A program made the position numbers and the translations under genes. Source: HXMU1420-13 sp024742815 (GTDB lineage Bacteria; Bacteroidota; Rhodothermia; Balneolales; Balneolaceae). Taken from it: a DNA stretch of 64,000 bases. Every line of letters starts with the position of its first letter. Positions within the stretch are counted from its first letter, which is position 1. A model generated the notes under the pieces. That model did not search any database. It saw nothing but the letters and a program-made list of their open reading frames with translations, and was not told the origin of the DNA. This document shows, in pieces, positions 15,642 through 23,993 of this stretch. The stretch is from NCBI GenBank assembly GCA_024742815.1, contig JANSXX010000003.1, positions 248,001 to 312,000 on the forward strand, written 5' to 3'.

Positions 15642-18049
15642 GACTCTAGCGAATTTATTTGCGCACTTTTAATGGGCAATGTCAGTGAAATGGTAGTTCC
15701 AACGCCCATTTCAGAACTCAAATCTATCGAACCATTCAATCGATCAACCGATTTCTTTACGATCGCGAGACCAAGTCCGGTACCTTTAATGCCTTCGGTA
15801 TTTGTAGCTCGTTTGAAAGATTCAAAAATGTGCTTCTGTTCCTCCTCAGGTATTCCGATTCCATGATCTTTACATTCCATATGGACGTGCTTTTCGCTGA
15901 ATTCCACTTTTATTTTGATGGGTGTATCGGTTGATGAATATTTACCGGCATTCTCCAAAATATTCCTGAAAATCAGTTCCACTAAACGAACATCACATAG
16001 CATTGTAGGCTCATTAGTTAGACCTTCGATCTGAACATTTCTGTCGGATAATTCGCCCATTCTCAACAACTCAATGGTATCATTCAACACTGCAGATAGC
16101 TTAAACTCTTCGTTGTTCACGAAGCTATTGTTTGCCTCAAGTTTACCGATAGTGAGCACATCTTCGATTAATTGATCCATCCGAACCGATGATTGATGAA
16201 TGCGTTCCACTCTCTTTTTGATGTCGTCGGCTGTAAATCGATCGGAAAATGTTAGTAATAATTCAGCGGTAGATTGAATACTGGTTAATGGCGTTCTAAA
16301 CTCGTGCGAAACCATCGATACAAAGTTTTTATTCAACTCGTTATAACTTCGTTCTGCTTCTAAAGCTCGCACCAACTCTTGTTCACTTTCTTTTCGGCTG
16401 GTGATGTCGCGATACTGCCAAACCGTGCCATATTGTACTCCATCATAAATAATTGGGATGAAATCTCTCTCCAGAATTTTTCCGTTTGCCAGCTCCAGCT
16501 CTTCATTTACCGAACGGTTATTCTCGCTTACCAATGTATTTGTTGAGGTTCTGAAGTACTCCGGATCCTTAAAAAACGATTGAGCCTGAATCAGCAATTC
16601 TCCACAATCCTGCCCCATCAAATCATTCGGAGAAAAGATATTTCCAAACAACTCGCAAAATTTTGAGTTTGCATGCACAACTTTGCGGTCGGCTTGCTCC
16701 ATCAACACCCCGGTATTCAAATTATCCAACAATGCAGATAATCTGGATGACAACTGCAGAAGATCACGCTCGGCTTTTTTCTTTTCTGTGATATCTCTCA
16801 ATACCGATTGTATGGCCAACTCTCCGTTATAATTTATCGCGTTCGAGTTTGCTTCGATATACTTTGTAGTGCCTTTAAATGTGGTGATTTCAAACTCTAT
16901 TGGATCCACAAATCCATATCGACGAATTAACTCCAAGCGCTCGTTAAAAACCGTGCTGTTTAAGGTATTTGATAACTCGCGAAGGTTCACACCTTGTACC
17001 TGCTCAATAGAATCGGCTTCGTACAATCTCAGTCCTGCAGGATTCATGTAAATCACTTTTCCATCAATGGAGATTTGGATCGCTTCAGGCATATTTTCAA
17101 CCAAATTCTGCCAGCGTTCTTCGCTTTCTTTTAGTGATTTTTCAGCCTCCTCTCTCTCTTTGGCATTGATGGCGCTTTTAATTTTACTGGAAGTTAGATT
17201 GGCAATCGTGGTAAATACATCCAAGTGCTCTTTTTGATAAAAATCTTTTTCAGGATGCTCAGAATCAATCACTCCAATTACCTGATCTTCGTAAATAATG
17301 GGTACGGCGAGTTCGCTTAGTCGTGTGGCATCGTCTACTTTATAATTGGCATCTTTGCTGGTATCGTTCACTAAAATGGCTTGTTTTTGCTGTGCAGCTT
17401 TACCAACAATTCCTTCCCCAATTTCTAAAGTTATTTGATTAGAAATTTCGTGTCCTTTAGGGTTTTTTGGACCATAAGCCGCAATTTGATGTAGGCGCCC
17501 ATCTTTTTCATTTACCACATAAATCACGCAATCGTCAAGACCGAGCACAGCAATAGTGTTTTGAGTGATTTCCCAGGCAATTTCATCCAGATTATTTTTA
17601 CCTAACAGCGAAATCGCCAAATCGTTGATGGCTTTTAGCGTACGTTCCGATTTTTTGGCTTCTGTTAAATCACGCACAAACGAGCTGAAAAAATACACGC
17701 CATCTACTTTGTTTGGGATGATGGTCAATTCAACGGGAAAAACTCGTTCTTTTGCATCAATGGCAGTAATTTCAATTCGTTTGTTTAATACCGGTCCTTC
17801 TCCGGTTTTCAGAAAGTGCTTCATTCCTCGCTCATGATGAGCTCGGTATTCTTGCGGAATGATTGTTTCTGACAGTCGCTTACCAAGTGCCCATTTGCGA
17901 TTCCATCCAAACGTATGTTCAGCTTGATGATTCCATTCGGTAATAATACCTCGTTCGTCGATTACAATTACAGCATCTAAGGCAGAGTCTATAATAGATC
18001 GAAGAATGGATTCGCTTTGTTTAATACGTTGGGATAAATCGCTCATCAA
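15638..18049 (-). CDS. PAS-GAF-PAS-PAS sensor histidine kinase
   Basis: A soluble 803-residue kinase. Order: PAS (about 10-130), GAF (about 140-295, with VGKAAQQKQAILVNDTSKD), PAS (about 305-425), PAS (about 435-552), HisKA with phosphoacceptor H582 (SMVSHEFRTPLTS), and HATPase with intact N (NILENAGKYSS), G1 (DHGIGIP) and G2 (GTGLGLAIVKKS) boxes. It should sense cytoplasmic or diffusible signals. It lies 6 bp downstream of the REC-HisKA_2 pseudokinase gene and overlaps the following kinase gene by four bases, so the three form one operon on the minus strand. No conserved haem or flavin ligand can be assigned from the sequence alone. Confidence 0.93.
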   Translation of the reverse strand: MMSDLSQRIKQSESILRSIIDSALDAVIVIDERGIITEWNHQAEHTFGWNRKWALGKRLSETIIPQEYRAHHERGMKHFLKTGEGPVLNKRIEITAIDAKERVFPVELTIIPNKVDGVYFFSSFVRDLTEAKKSERTLKAINDLAISLLGKNNLDEIAWEITQNTIAVLGLDDCVIYVVNEKDGRLHQIAAYGPKNPKGHEISNQITLEIGEGIVGKAAQQKQAILVNDTSKDANYKVDDATRLSELAVPIIYEDQVIGVIDSEHPEKDFYQKEHLDVFTTIANLTSSKIKSAINAKEREEAEKSLKESEERWQNLVENMPEAIQISIDGKVIYMNPAGLRLYEADSIEQVQGVNLRELSNTLNSTVFNERLELIRRYGFVDPIEFEITTFKGTTKYIEANSNAINYNGELAIQSVLRDITEKKKAERDLLQLSSRLSALLDNLNTGVLMEQADRKVVHANSKFCELFGNIFSPNDLMGQDCGELLIQAQSFFKDPEYFRTSTNTLVSENNRSVNEELELANGKILERDFIPIIYDGVQYGTVWQYRDITSRKESEQELVRALEAERSYNELNKNFVSMVSHEFRTPLTSIQSTAELLLTFSDRFTADDIKKRVERIHQSSVRMDQLIEDVLTIGKLEANNSFVNNEEFKLSAVLNDTIELLRMGELSDRNVQIEGLTNEPTMLCDVRLVELIFRNILENAGKYSSTDTPIKIKVEFSEKHVHMECKDHGIGIPEEEQKHIFESFKRATNTEGIKGTGLGLAIVKKSVDRLNGSIDLSSEMGVGTTISLTLPIKSAQINSLES

Positions 18050-18055
18050 TTCACA

Positions 18056-19075
18056 TTAATTGAACGGAAATTCGAAGGTGTACATGGTTCCATTCTCATG
18101 ATATTCCTGAGAATACGTACACTTTAGCTGACTAATAAAGCTATGAATAAGTAACAATTCAACACTGTCTGAAACATCGTCTAATTCTACCGAAGCATCG
18201 CAACTTAAGAACACATTCATGCAGGCTTTATCCACCAGTTTGTACGAAGTTACGTGCACCCGGCAAGACTCTTTTATTTGCTTCTTATTTAACAAAAGGG
18301 TCAAAAATTCATACAACAGTAAGCCTAAAGGAATAGCTTTATCAATGCTGACGTCAAATTTCTCAAGTTGTGGAATAAATCTGAAATCTTCGTTGTCGAA
18401 GAGTTTATCGAGTACGTTGGTGATTAGCTTTTGTGTGTCCACTTTACAAATCAACTCATTATCGTAAGCCTCTTCGTGGATGGAAGCCATTGCGCGAACC
18501 CGATGCTTAATAGTTTGCATAAAGTCGGGATCGTTACTCATTTCACCGAGCTCAAAAAAGGCAGAAATCACGGCAAGATTATGCTTCACTCTATGATGGA
18601 TTTCCATCACCATAGTTTCTTTTTCTTTCTCGTTTAAGCGATTGGTCTCCTCGAACTGATCTATAACCTTTTGCTGAAATGAATTCTTTCGGTCGTTGTA
18701 TTTTTGATATTGAGTACGAATGGCGTCAAGTAATTCCTGCCGCGTAAATGGCTTGGTCAGATAATCATCTGCACCGAGGTTCATCCCTTTCCGCTGTTCC
18801 GTTTTATCGGTTAAGGCGGTTAGAAACAGGAACGGCACTTCATTACTATTACTCATCATTCGGTAATTCTGTAATAGTTTGTGACCATCCATTTTGGGCA
18901 TCATCACATCGCTGATCACCAAATCAGGTTCCCAATCAGATAAAATAGATAACGCTTCCTGTCCATTTCTCGATTCTGTCACCTCAAATCCTTCTAGTGT
19001 GAGCAAGTCAATAATTCCTTCTCTGATGGCGTCGTCGTCTTCAACAACTAATAGTTTTATATCTCGGGCTTCCAT
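18056..19075 (-). CDS. REC-HisKA_2 protein with degenerate ATPase domain (pseudokinase)
   Basis: A 339-residue protein with inverted order: receiver first, kinase after. The REC domain (1-115) is intact (acid pocket EDDD, phosphoacceptor D56 in VISDVMMP, T86, K108). A HisKA_2 dimerisation helix follows with EIHHRVKHNL (H160-H161). The ATP-binding domain is broken: the N-box asparagines of its paralogues at 52754 and 57952 (FNELITNSFKYAF) are replaced by Tyr255 and Leu260 (LYEFLTLLLNKKQ), and the glycine-rich D-x-G-x-G and SLGL motifs read DASVEL and SVELLL. It may act as a phosphotransfer or scaffold protein rather than as a kinase. It is the first gene of the operon with the two PAS kinases. 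A TGCCA-N16-TGCCA site lies 60-85 bp upstream. Confidence 0.88.
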   Translation of the reverse strand: MEARDIKLLVVEDDDAIREGIIDLLTLEGFEVTESRNGQEALSILSDWEPDLVISDVMMPKMDGHKLLQNYRMMSNSNEVPFLFLTALTDKTEQRKGMNLGADDYLTKPFTRQELLDAIRTQYQKYNDRKNSFQQKVIDQFEETNRLNEKEKETMVMEIHHRVKHNLAVISAFFELGEMSNDPDFMQTIKHRVRAMASIHEEAYDNELICKVDTQKLITNVLDKLFDNEDFRFIPQLEKFDVSIDKAIPLGLLLYEFLTLLLNKKQIKESCRVHVTSYKLVDKACMNVFLSCDASVELDDVSDSVELLLIHSFISQLKCTYSQEYHENGTMYTFEFPFN

Positions 19076-19130
19076 ACGCTAATACTTGAATTTTTATTTC
19101 GGTACAAAGTTCGAGAGATTTGATGCAACA

Positions 19131-19165
19131 AATTTGCCAGAAAACTGCACAAACCTGCCATTTCA
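19131..19165 (-). promoter_or_regulatory. Candidate regulator site: two TGCCA half-sites 21 bp apart
   Basis: TGCCA at 19135-19139 (context AAATTTGCCAGA) and 19156-19160 (context AAACCTGCCATTT) are direct repeats exactly 21 bp apart, two helical turns, as expected for an AraC-family protein. The site lies 60-85 bp upstream of the pseudokinase operon, next to the REC-AraC gene. A pair with the same spacing is at 33486-33511. Confidence 0.5.
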
Positions 19166-19205
19166 GTTAGGCTTTATTAACAAAAAGTGCCTTTAGAAGG
19201 TTTTA

Positions 19206-19946
19206 TTAAGCCTTTTTAAACTTAGCGTTATACAACTTTGCAAAATGAGACACACTTTTAAATCCAACTTTATTTGCTGCCTCTGCCAAACTCCTAACTT
19301 TTTTATTCGACAATAAATCGTGGGCACGCTGCAATTTTACTTCACGAATAAACGTAGCAACCGGCATTCCTATGTGCTCTTTCACTTTTCGATATAAATT
19401 CCGTTCACTCAGGTTCATATCTTCCGATAGTTGTTGCACCGAATAACTGGCGTACTCCAAATTCTCAATAATTAAAGCATATAAATCACTTACAAATTGC
19501 TCGTCAAGATTGGGATTTTGTTCGAAGGTATTTGAAAGCACCGCTTTCCACGAGTTGGTATCATACGCACGCTTTGTATGCAAAATATTATTAATCTTGA
19601 GCACCAACTCATTGCTGTTAAACGGCTTTTTTATGTAATCAACTGCACCGGAGGACAACCCCTTAAGCATGTCTTCTTCTGCGGTATTAGCCGTTAACAT
19701 AATCACCGGAATATGGGCAAATTCTGGCTTGGTTTTAAGCTTTGAGGTAAACTCATTTCCTCCCATCAAGGGCATGTTCACATCACAGATAATGAGATCG
19801 GGCGTAACACTTTGTAGCATTTCAAAACCCTCAACGCCATGCTCCGCTGCCATACATTCAAAACCAAATAGTGATAATAATTCAGTAAGGGTTAACCGAA
19901 CGGAAGTATCATCTTCCAGTACCAGAATTAATGCTTTGTTACTCAT
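19206..19946 (-). CDS. Response regulator with AraC-type DNA-binding domain
   Basis: A 246-residue transcription regulator. The receiver domain (1-125) has the acid pair E11-D12-D13, phosphoacceptor D55 (IICDVNMP), the TAN switch residue and the KKPF lysine. The AraC/XylS double helix-turn-helix (about 150-246) is recognisable from QLSEDMNLSERNLYRKVKE and AANKVGFKSVSHFAKLYN. It is the only classical DNA-binding output in the signalling block at 13.7-19.9 kb and is the natural target of the two PAS kinases. Paired 21-bp-spaced TGCCA elements immediately downstream, upstream of the next operon, are candidate binding sites. The gene is separated from that operon by 130 bp. Confidence 0.94.
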   Translation of the reverse strand: MSNKALILVLEDDTSVRLTLTELLSLFGFECMAAEHGVEGFEMLQSVTPDLIICDVNMPLMGGNEFTSKLKTKPEFAHIPVIMLTANTAEEDMLKGLSSGAVDYIKKPFNSNELVLKINNILHTKRAYDTNSWKAVLSNTFEQNPNLDEQFVSDLYALIIENLEYASYSVQQLSEDMNLSERNLYRKVKEHIGMPVATFIREVKLQRAHDLLSNKKVRSLAEAANKVGFKSVSHFAKLYNAKFKKA

Positions 19947-20039
19947 CCCAAAATACCGTGTGTACAGCTAGCTTTAATAGTGTCTTCGTAAATATTTAAT
20001 ATCATAACTTTTTATCGGATGTTTACAATCAAATCTTAG

Positions 20040-20047
20040 TATTTTTG
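20040..20047 (+). promoter_or_regulatory. Putative -7 box for the isocitrate dehydrogenase gene
   Basis: TATTTTTG fits TAnnTTTG, 32 bp upstream of the ATG at 20080. A single TGCCA-type element on the opposite strand (TTGGCAAATTTT, 20048-20059) overlaps the presumed start site but has no 21-bp partner. Confidence 0.35.
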
Positions 20048-20079
20048 TTGGCAAATTTTAGAATCCAAAAAACTTTTAC

Positions 20080-22311
20080 ATGGCCTCAGATAAAGCTAAA
20101 ATCATTTATACTTACACGGATGAAGCTCCTGCTTTAGCCACTCATTCTTTCCTGCCAATCATCGAAGCATTTACCAAAGCAGCCGGTGTTGCTGTAGAAA
20201 CCAGAGATATTTCACTGGCGGGACGTGTAATTGCAAACTTTTCAGATTTTTTGACCGATGAACAATCAATGAGTGATGCCCTGGCTGAGTTAGGCGAACT
20301 GGCAAAAACTCCTGAAGCCAATATCATAAAACTGCCCAATATCAGTGCATCTATCCCGCAGCTTACAGCTACCATTAAAGAATTGCAGGAAAAAGGATAC
20401 AATCTCCCCGACTACCCCGAAGAGCCTACCACACCTGATGAGCGCGATATAAAAGCACGCTACGACAAAGTAAAAGGGAGTGCAGTAAACCCGGTGTTAC
20501 GTGAAGGAAATTCGGACCGACGTGCCCCAAAAGCTGTAAAGGAATATGCTCGTAAAAACCCACACAGCATGGGTGAATGGAGCTCAGATTCCAAATCTCA
20601 TGTAGCTACCATGGGCGCTAATGATTTTCGAGCCAATGAACAGTCGGTTACGGTGGAAGAAGCCACAACCGTAAACATCGAGTTTATCGATGATAATGGC
20701 GGTGGCAAAACTATTCTGAAGGAAGGAATTAAGCTTCAAAAAGGCGAAATCATGGATTCTTCTTTCATGTGTAAAAACGCATTGGTTGGATTCTTGAAAG
20801 AACAAGTAGAAGATGCCAAAGCCAAAGATGTACTGTTTTCGCTGCACATGAAGGCCACGATGATGAAAGTTTCAGATCCAATTATCTTTGGTCATGGCGT
20901 AAAAGTGTACTTCGAAGAAGTGTTCAAGAAACATCAGCAGGTGATTAATGAACTTGGTGTAGATGTGAATAATGGTTTGGGCGATTTACTGTCCAAAATC
21001 GAAGAACTACCATCCGATAAAAAAGAAGAAATACTCGCTGATATCGAAGCTTGCTACGAAAACGGTCCTGATATCGCGATGGTAAATTCTGATAAAGGAA
21101 TCACCAATTTACATGTACCGTCTGATGTAATTATCGATGCTTCAATGCCGGCCATGATTCGAACTTCGGGTTGCATGTGGAATAAAGATGGCGAAACTCA
21201 GGATACTAAAGCAGTGATTCCTGATAGCTCATACGCTGGTGTGTACCAAGCCACCATCGATTTTTGTAAAGAACATGGCGCTTTTGATCCAACTACCATG
21301 GGCTCGGTTCCAAACGTTGGATTGATGGCACAAAAAGCTGAAGAATATGGTTCGCACGACAAAACCTTTGAAATGGAATCTAAAGGGAAAGTACGTGTGG
21401 TAGCTGAATCAGGTAAAATATTGATGGAGCACGATGTAGAGCCCGGCGATATCTGGAGAGCTTGTCAGGTTAAAGACGCTGCTGTACAAGATTGGGTAAA
21501 GCTAGCTGTTTCCCGCGCCCGTGATACCGGTTCTCCGGCTGTTTTCTGGTTGGATGAAACCCGTGCTCATGATGCTGAGCTCATCAAAAAAGTGAATACC
21601 TATTTAAAAGATCACGATACCGACGGACTCGAACTGCATATTATGAGTCCCGTTGAAGCTACTAAGTTTTCACTCGAGCGAATTAAAGAAGGTAAAGACA
21701 CGATTTCTGTAACCGGAAACGTATTGCGCGATTACCTTACAGATCTCTTCCCAATCCTTGAACTGGGAACATCCGCAAAAATGCTTTCAATTGTTCCTTT
21801 GATGAACGGTGGCGGATTATTTGAAACCGGTGCAGGTGGATCGGCTCCAAAGCACGTACAGCAATTTGTGAAGGAAAACTATTTACGATGGGATTCTTTG
21901 GGCGAGTTTCTTGCACTGGCCGTATCACTCGAGCATCTATCAAAAACCTTTGATAATGAGATTGCGGCGATTCTTGGAGAAACTTTGGATGAAGCGACTT
22001 CAAAATTCCTACAAAATGATAAATCTCCTGCCCGTCGCTTGGGACAGATTGACAACCGTGGTTCTCACTTCTATTTAGCGATGTACTGGGCAGAAGCTTT
22101 GGCTAATCAAACTAAAAATGCTGATTTAGCGGATCGTTTCAAGCCTGTTTTTGAAGCTATGAGCAGCAACGAAGACACCATTAACGAAGAGTTGATTAGC
22201 GTGCAAGGCAATCCCGTTGAGATTAATGGCTATTTCAAACCAGATACTGATTTAGTGGATGAAGCCATGCGCCCGAGCAAGACTTTGAACAAGATTCTTG
22301 CTGAGGTATAA
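20080..22311 (+). CDS. NADP-dependent isocitrate dehydrogenase, monomeric type
   Basis: Oxidatively decarboxylates isocitrate to 2-oxoglutarate in the TCA cycle, making NADPH. The 743-residue length and the N-terminus (KAKIIYTYTDEAPALATHSFLPII) identify the monomeric IDH-II family, which is unrelated in size to the 45-kDa dimeric enzyme. Typical family segments include the substrate region NSDRRAPKAVKEYARKNPH, DVIIDASMPAMIR, and MNGGGLFETGAGGSAPKH. No truncation is seen. A -7-like box lies 32 bp upstream and a strong terminator follows, so the gene is monocistronic. Confidence 0.96.
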   Translation: MASDKAKIIYTYTDEAPALATHSFLPIIEAFTKAAGVAVETRDISLAGRVIANFSDFLTDEQSMSDALAELGELAKTPEANIIKLPNISASIPQLTATIKELQEKGYNLPDYPEEPTTPDERDIKARYDKVKGSAVNPVLREGNSDRRAPKAVKEYARKNPHSMGEWSSDSKSHVATMGANDFRANEQSVTVEEATTVNIEFIDDNGGGKTILKEGIKLQKGEIMDSSFMCKNALVGFLKEQVEDAKAKDVLFSLHMKATMMKVSDPIIFGHGVKVYFEEVFKKHQQVINELGVDVNNGLGDLLSKIEELPSDKKEEILADIEACYENGPDIAMVNSDKGITNLHVPSDVIIDASMPAMIRTSGCMWNKDGETQDTKAVIPDSSYAGVYQATIDFCKEHGAFDPTTMGSVPNVGLMAQKAEEYGSHDKTFEMESKGKVRVVAESGKILMEHDVEPGDIWRACQVKDAAVQDWVKLAVSRARDTGSPAVFWLDETRAHDAELIKKVNTYLKDHDTDGLELHIMSPVEATKFSLERIKEGKDTISVTGNVLRDYLTDLFPILELGTSAKMLSIVPLMNGGGLFETGAGGSAPKHVQQFVKENYLRWDSLGEFLALAVSLEHLSKTFDNEIAAILGETLDEATSKFLQNDKSPARRLGQIDNRGSHFYLAMYWAEALANQTKNADLADRFKPVFEAMSSNEDTINEELISVQGNPVEINGYFKPDTDLVDEAMRPSKTLNKILAEV

Positions 22312-22335
22312 AACTTCATTTTTTAAGTAAGATTA

Positions 22336-22362
22336 AAAGGCGCTTTCGGGCGCCTTTTTTTA
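22336..22362 (+). terminator. Rho-independent terminator of isocitrate dehydrogenase
   Basis: AAAGGCGC and GCGCCTTT form a perfect 8-bp stem around the loop TTTCGG, followed by a T tract, 25 bp after the stop codon. Confidence 0.93.
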
Positions 22363-22427
22363 TTTCCTTCACACATTCTTCAAATTGGATGCGGAACCTG
22401 AAATGATCCCTAATTTTTGGAGAAGTT

Positions 22428-22958
22428 ATGCTAAAAAAGTACCTAATGATTGCCTATCTGATTTTGTTCTTTTTGATTCTGGCAACCTGCGCCAAAAAAC
22501 TAGATACAAACTCCTCTGAACAACCTCCTGTTTCTGAAATTGAACAACTTGATTTAGTTAAAGCGAAACAACTTCTTGAAACGGCTTGTGTTAGCTGTCA
22601 TTCGGCTACAGCTTCAGAAGATAGCCGACTCGCACCACCACTCGAAGCCGTAAAACGGCGATATTTGCGATCGTATCCTAATATCGAGGATTTTACTACC
22701 GAGATGGCTGTTTTTGTTGCACAGCCATCCAAAGAAAAAGCGTTGATGTATGGGGCTGTAAACCGTTTTGATATAATGCCTCCCATCCCTTTTCCCGAAG
22801 AAGATTTAATAGCTATTGCAACCTATATGTATCAGTTTGAGTTGGAGCACCCGGATTGGTTTGAAGAACATTATCAGGAAATGCATGGTAATAAAGGTAG
22901 ACAACAAGGAAAAGGTAAAGGGCAGGGAATGAAAATGCGTAAGGGAAACGGAAATTAA
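22428..22958 (+). CDS. Cytochrome c lipoprotein with basic Gly/Lys-rich tail
   Basis: A 176-residue exported haem protein. An N-terminal hydrophobic segment ends in a lipobox-like LATC (C21), suggesting a membrane-anchored lipoprotein. One haem-binding site, C54-V-S-C57-H58, is present, and a methionine in the FDIMPPIPFPEEDL stretch is the likely sixth ligand, as in class I cytochromes c. The last 25 residues are rich in Lys, Gly, Gln and Met (QQGKGKGQGMKMRKGNGN) and lie beyond the haem domain. It probably carries electrons in the periplasm; no oxidase or dehydrogenase is adjacent. An AGAAG-type ribosome site precedes the ATG. Confidence 0.87.
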   Translation: MLKKYLMIAYLILFFLILATCAKKLDTNSSEQPPVSEIEQLDLVKAKQLLETACVSCHSATASEDSRLAPPLEAVKRRYLRSYPNIEDFTTEMAVFVAQPSKEKALMYGAVNRFDIMPPIPFPEEDLIAIATYMYQFELEHPDWFEEHYQEMHGNKGRQQGKGKGQGMKMRKGNGN

Positions 22959-23042
22959 TCGAGCTGATTCAATTTGATTTTTCAGGTTATTGATGCTTCG
23001 AAAACTGTTCAATTATAAACTTATTAAAACCAAACCAAATTG

Positions 23043-23100
23043 GTCATTCCCACGAAAGTGGGAATCTGAAGCTATCTAGAATATCGAAACTTTTACACGA
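23043..23100 (+). repeat. dRS3-like direct repeat, copy 1
   Basis: It contains the perfect 20-bp palindrome ATTCCCACGAAAGTGGGAAT (8-bp arms, GAAA loop), matching the ATTCCC-N8-GGGAAT pattern of the Neisseria dRS3 element. Similarity to 23904-23960 extends about 35 bp beyond the palindrome (ATCTGAAGC, then GAATATC and TTTTACACG-like sequence). Confidence 0.75.
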
Positions 23101-23128
23101 TCAAGATCCCTGCTATGCCCCCCAAACT

Positions 23129-23150
23129 GGTTCAAGCATCCGCTTGGACC
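23129..23150. other. Strong 9-bp hairpin in the spacer
   Basis: GGTTCAAGC and GCTTGGACC pair over 9 bp (one T-G wobble) around the loop ATCC. There is no T tract directly after it, so it is not a typical terminator in either direction. Confidence 0.5.
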
Positions 23151-23295
23151 CTCCTACTATTATTATTTAGAACGCAATGCCTCTCCATCTGTCGGGCTAC
23201 AGCACGGCTGATGGAATCCATTTGAAGGCAAGAACCATAGTACAAATTTCCATCACCCCGACTCCGTCGAAATGATGGAGAAGCTTCAAGTGGAT

Positions 23296-23871
23296 TCACT
23301 CCTCCATCAATTCCTCGTACTCCACCTCGAAGTGGAACCAATCGCTCATCAGTTTTTTGAGCTCAGCATAAAGTTCATGCACCTGCTCGATATCATCGGC
23401 ATCAAGCTTAACAATTCTAATACGTTGTTTATCCTTGAGGATAATTTCGAGCGTAAACCACTCTTTGTCGATAAATCCACGTTCCACCAAAGCTTTCCCT
23501 GAATCAAAATTCGAAAACAGAAAACGATCAATATCATCGAAAGGAATCTCCCTTCTTCGAATTCTCAGATAACTGAAAATGCGTAAATACTGACTGAGTT
23601 TATAAGTATCAGAATTGAAAATATATTCATGGCGAGTAAACAATTTGACCAACAAGGCAAAAGCGAAAATCCATAGAAAAACTGCGAAGAAGACCCCAAG
23701 TAGCAGGCAGGCAAATAAAGCCATAAAATCGAGCAACGTGAAACTCTCTTCCACACTCACGATCACATTCGGTTTTTTAAAACTGATTTTGTAGCGCATA
23801 TGATATTCTTTGACGAAACTTACTCTAAAACAATCAAAGTTTTCGTTAGAAGAGAATAGCTTCGACACCAA
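23296..23871 (-). CDS. Membrane protein with PH-like cytoplasmic domain, unknown function
   Basis: The longest frame gives 191 residues, but the likely start is the internal ATG at 23799 (MRYKISFKKPNVIVS), giving 167. Two adjacent hydrophobic stretches (LLDFMALFACLLLGVF and AVFLWIFAFALLV) form one hairpin or two membrane helices. They follow a short beta-rich segment and precede a soluble C-terminal region (YLRIRRREIPFDDIDRFLF, then FTLEIILKDKQRIRIVKLD). The alternating beta pattern resembles bacterial PH-like domains of membrane proteins. The gene stands alone between two dRS3-like repeats in the same orientation. Not recognised as a named family. Confidence 0.65.
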   Translation of the reverse strand: MVSKLFSSNENFDCFRVSFVKEYHMRYKISFKKPNVIVSVEESFTLLDFMALFACLLLGVFFAVFLWIFAFALLVKLFTRHEYIFNSDTYKLSQYLRIFSYLRIRRREIPFDDIDRFLFSNFDSGKALVERGFIDKEWFTLEIILKDKQRIRIVKLDADDIEQVHELYAELKKLMSDWFHFEVEYEELMEE

Positions 23872-23903
23872 ATCACTAAAGCACTAAGTGGAATTAAAAC
23901 AAA

Positions 23904-23960
23904 GTCATTACCACGAAAGTGGGAATCTGGAGCGGTACATAATATCTTGATACATTCACG
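23904..23960 (+). repeat. dRS3-like direct repeat, copy 2
   Basis: The palindrome has one base changed (ATTACCACGAAAGTGGGAAT, 23907-23926) relative to copy 1. The flank ATCTGGAGC, then AATATC and CATTCACG, matches copy 1. The orientation is the same as copy 1, on the other side of the membrane-protein gene. Confidence 0.7.
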
Positions 23961-23993
23961 CTTAAGAACCCTTCATAAGAAGCAAATTAACTA

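Larger units (their letters stand above)
22959..23295. other. 337-bp gene-free spacer with dRS3-like repeat and hairpins
   Basis: No convincing gene is present. It holds a dRS3-like palindrome (23046-23065), then about 190 bp that look less AT-rich than the surroundings. That part includes a strong hairpin, GGTTCAAGC-ATCC-GCTTGGACC (23129-23150), and an inverted pair GATGGAG/CTCCATC near the end. The short reading frames here resemble no protein I know. Confidence 0.6.
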
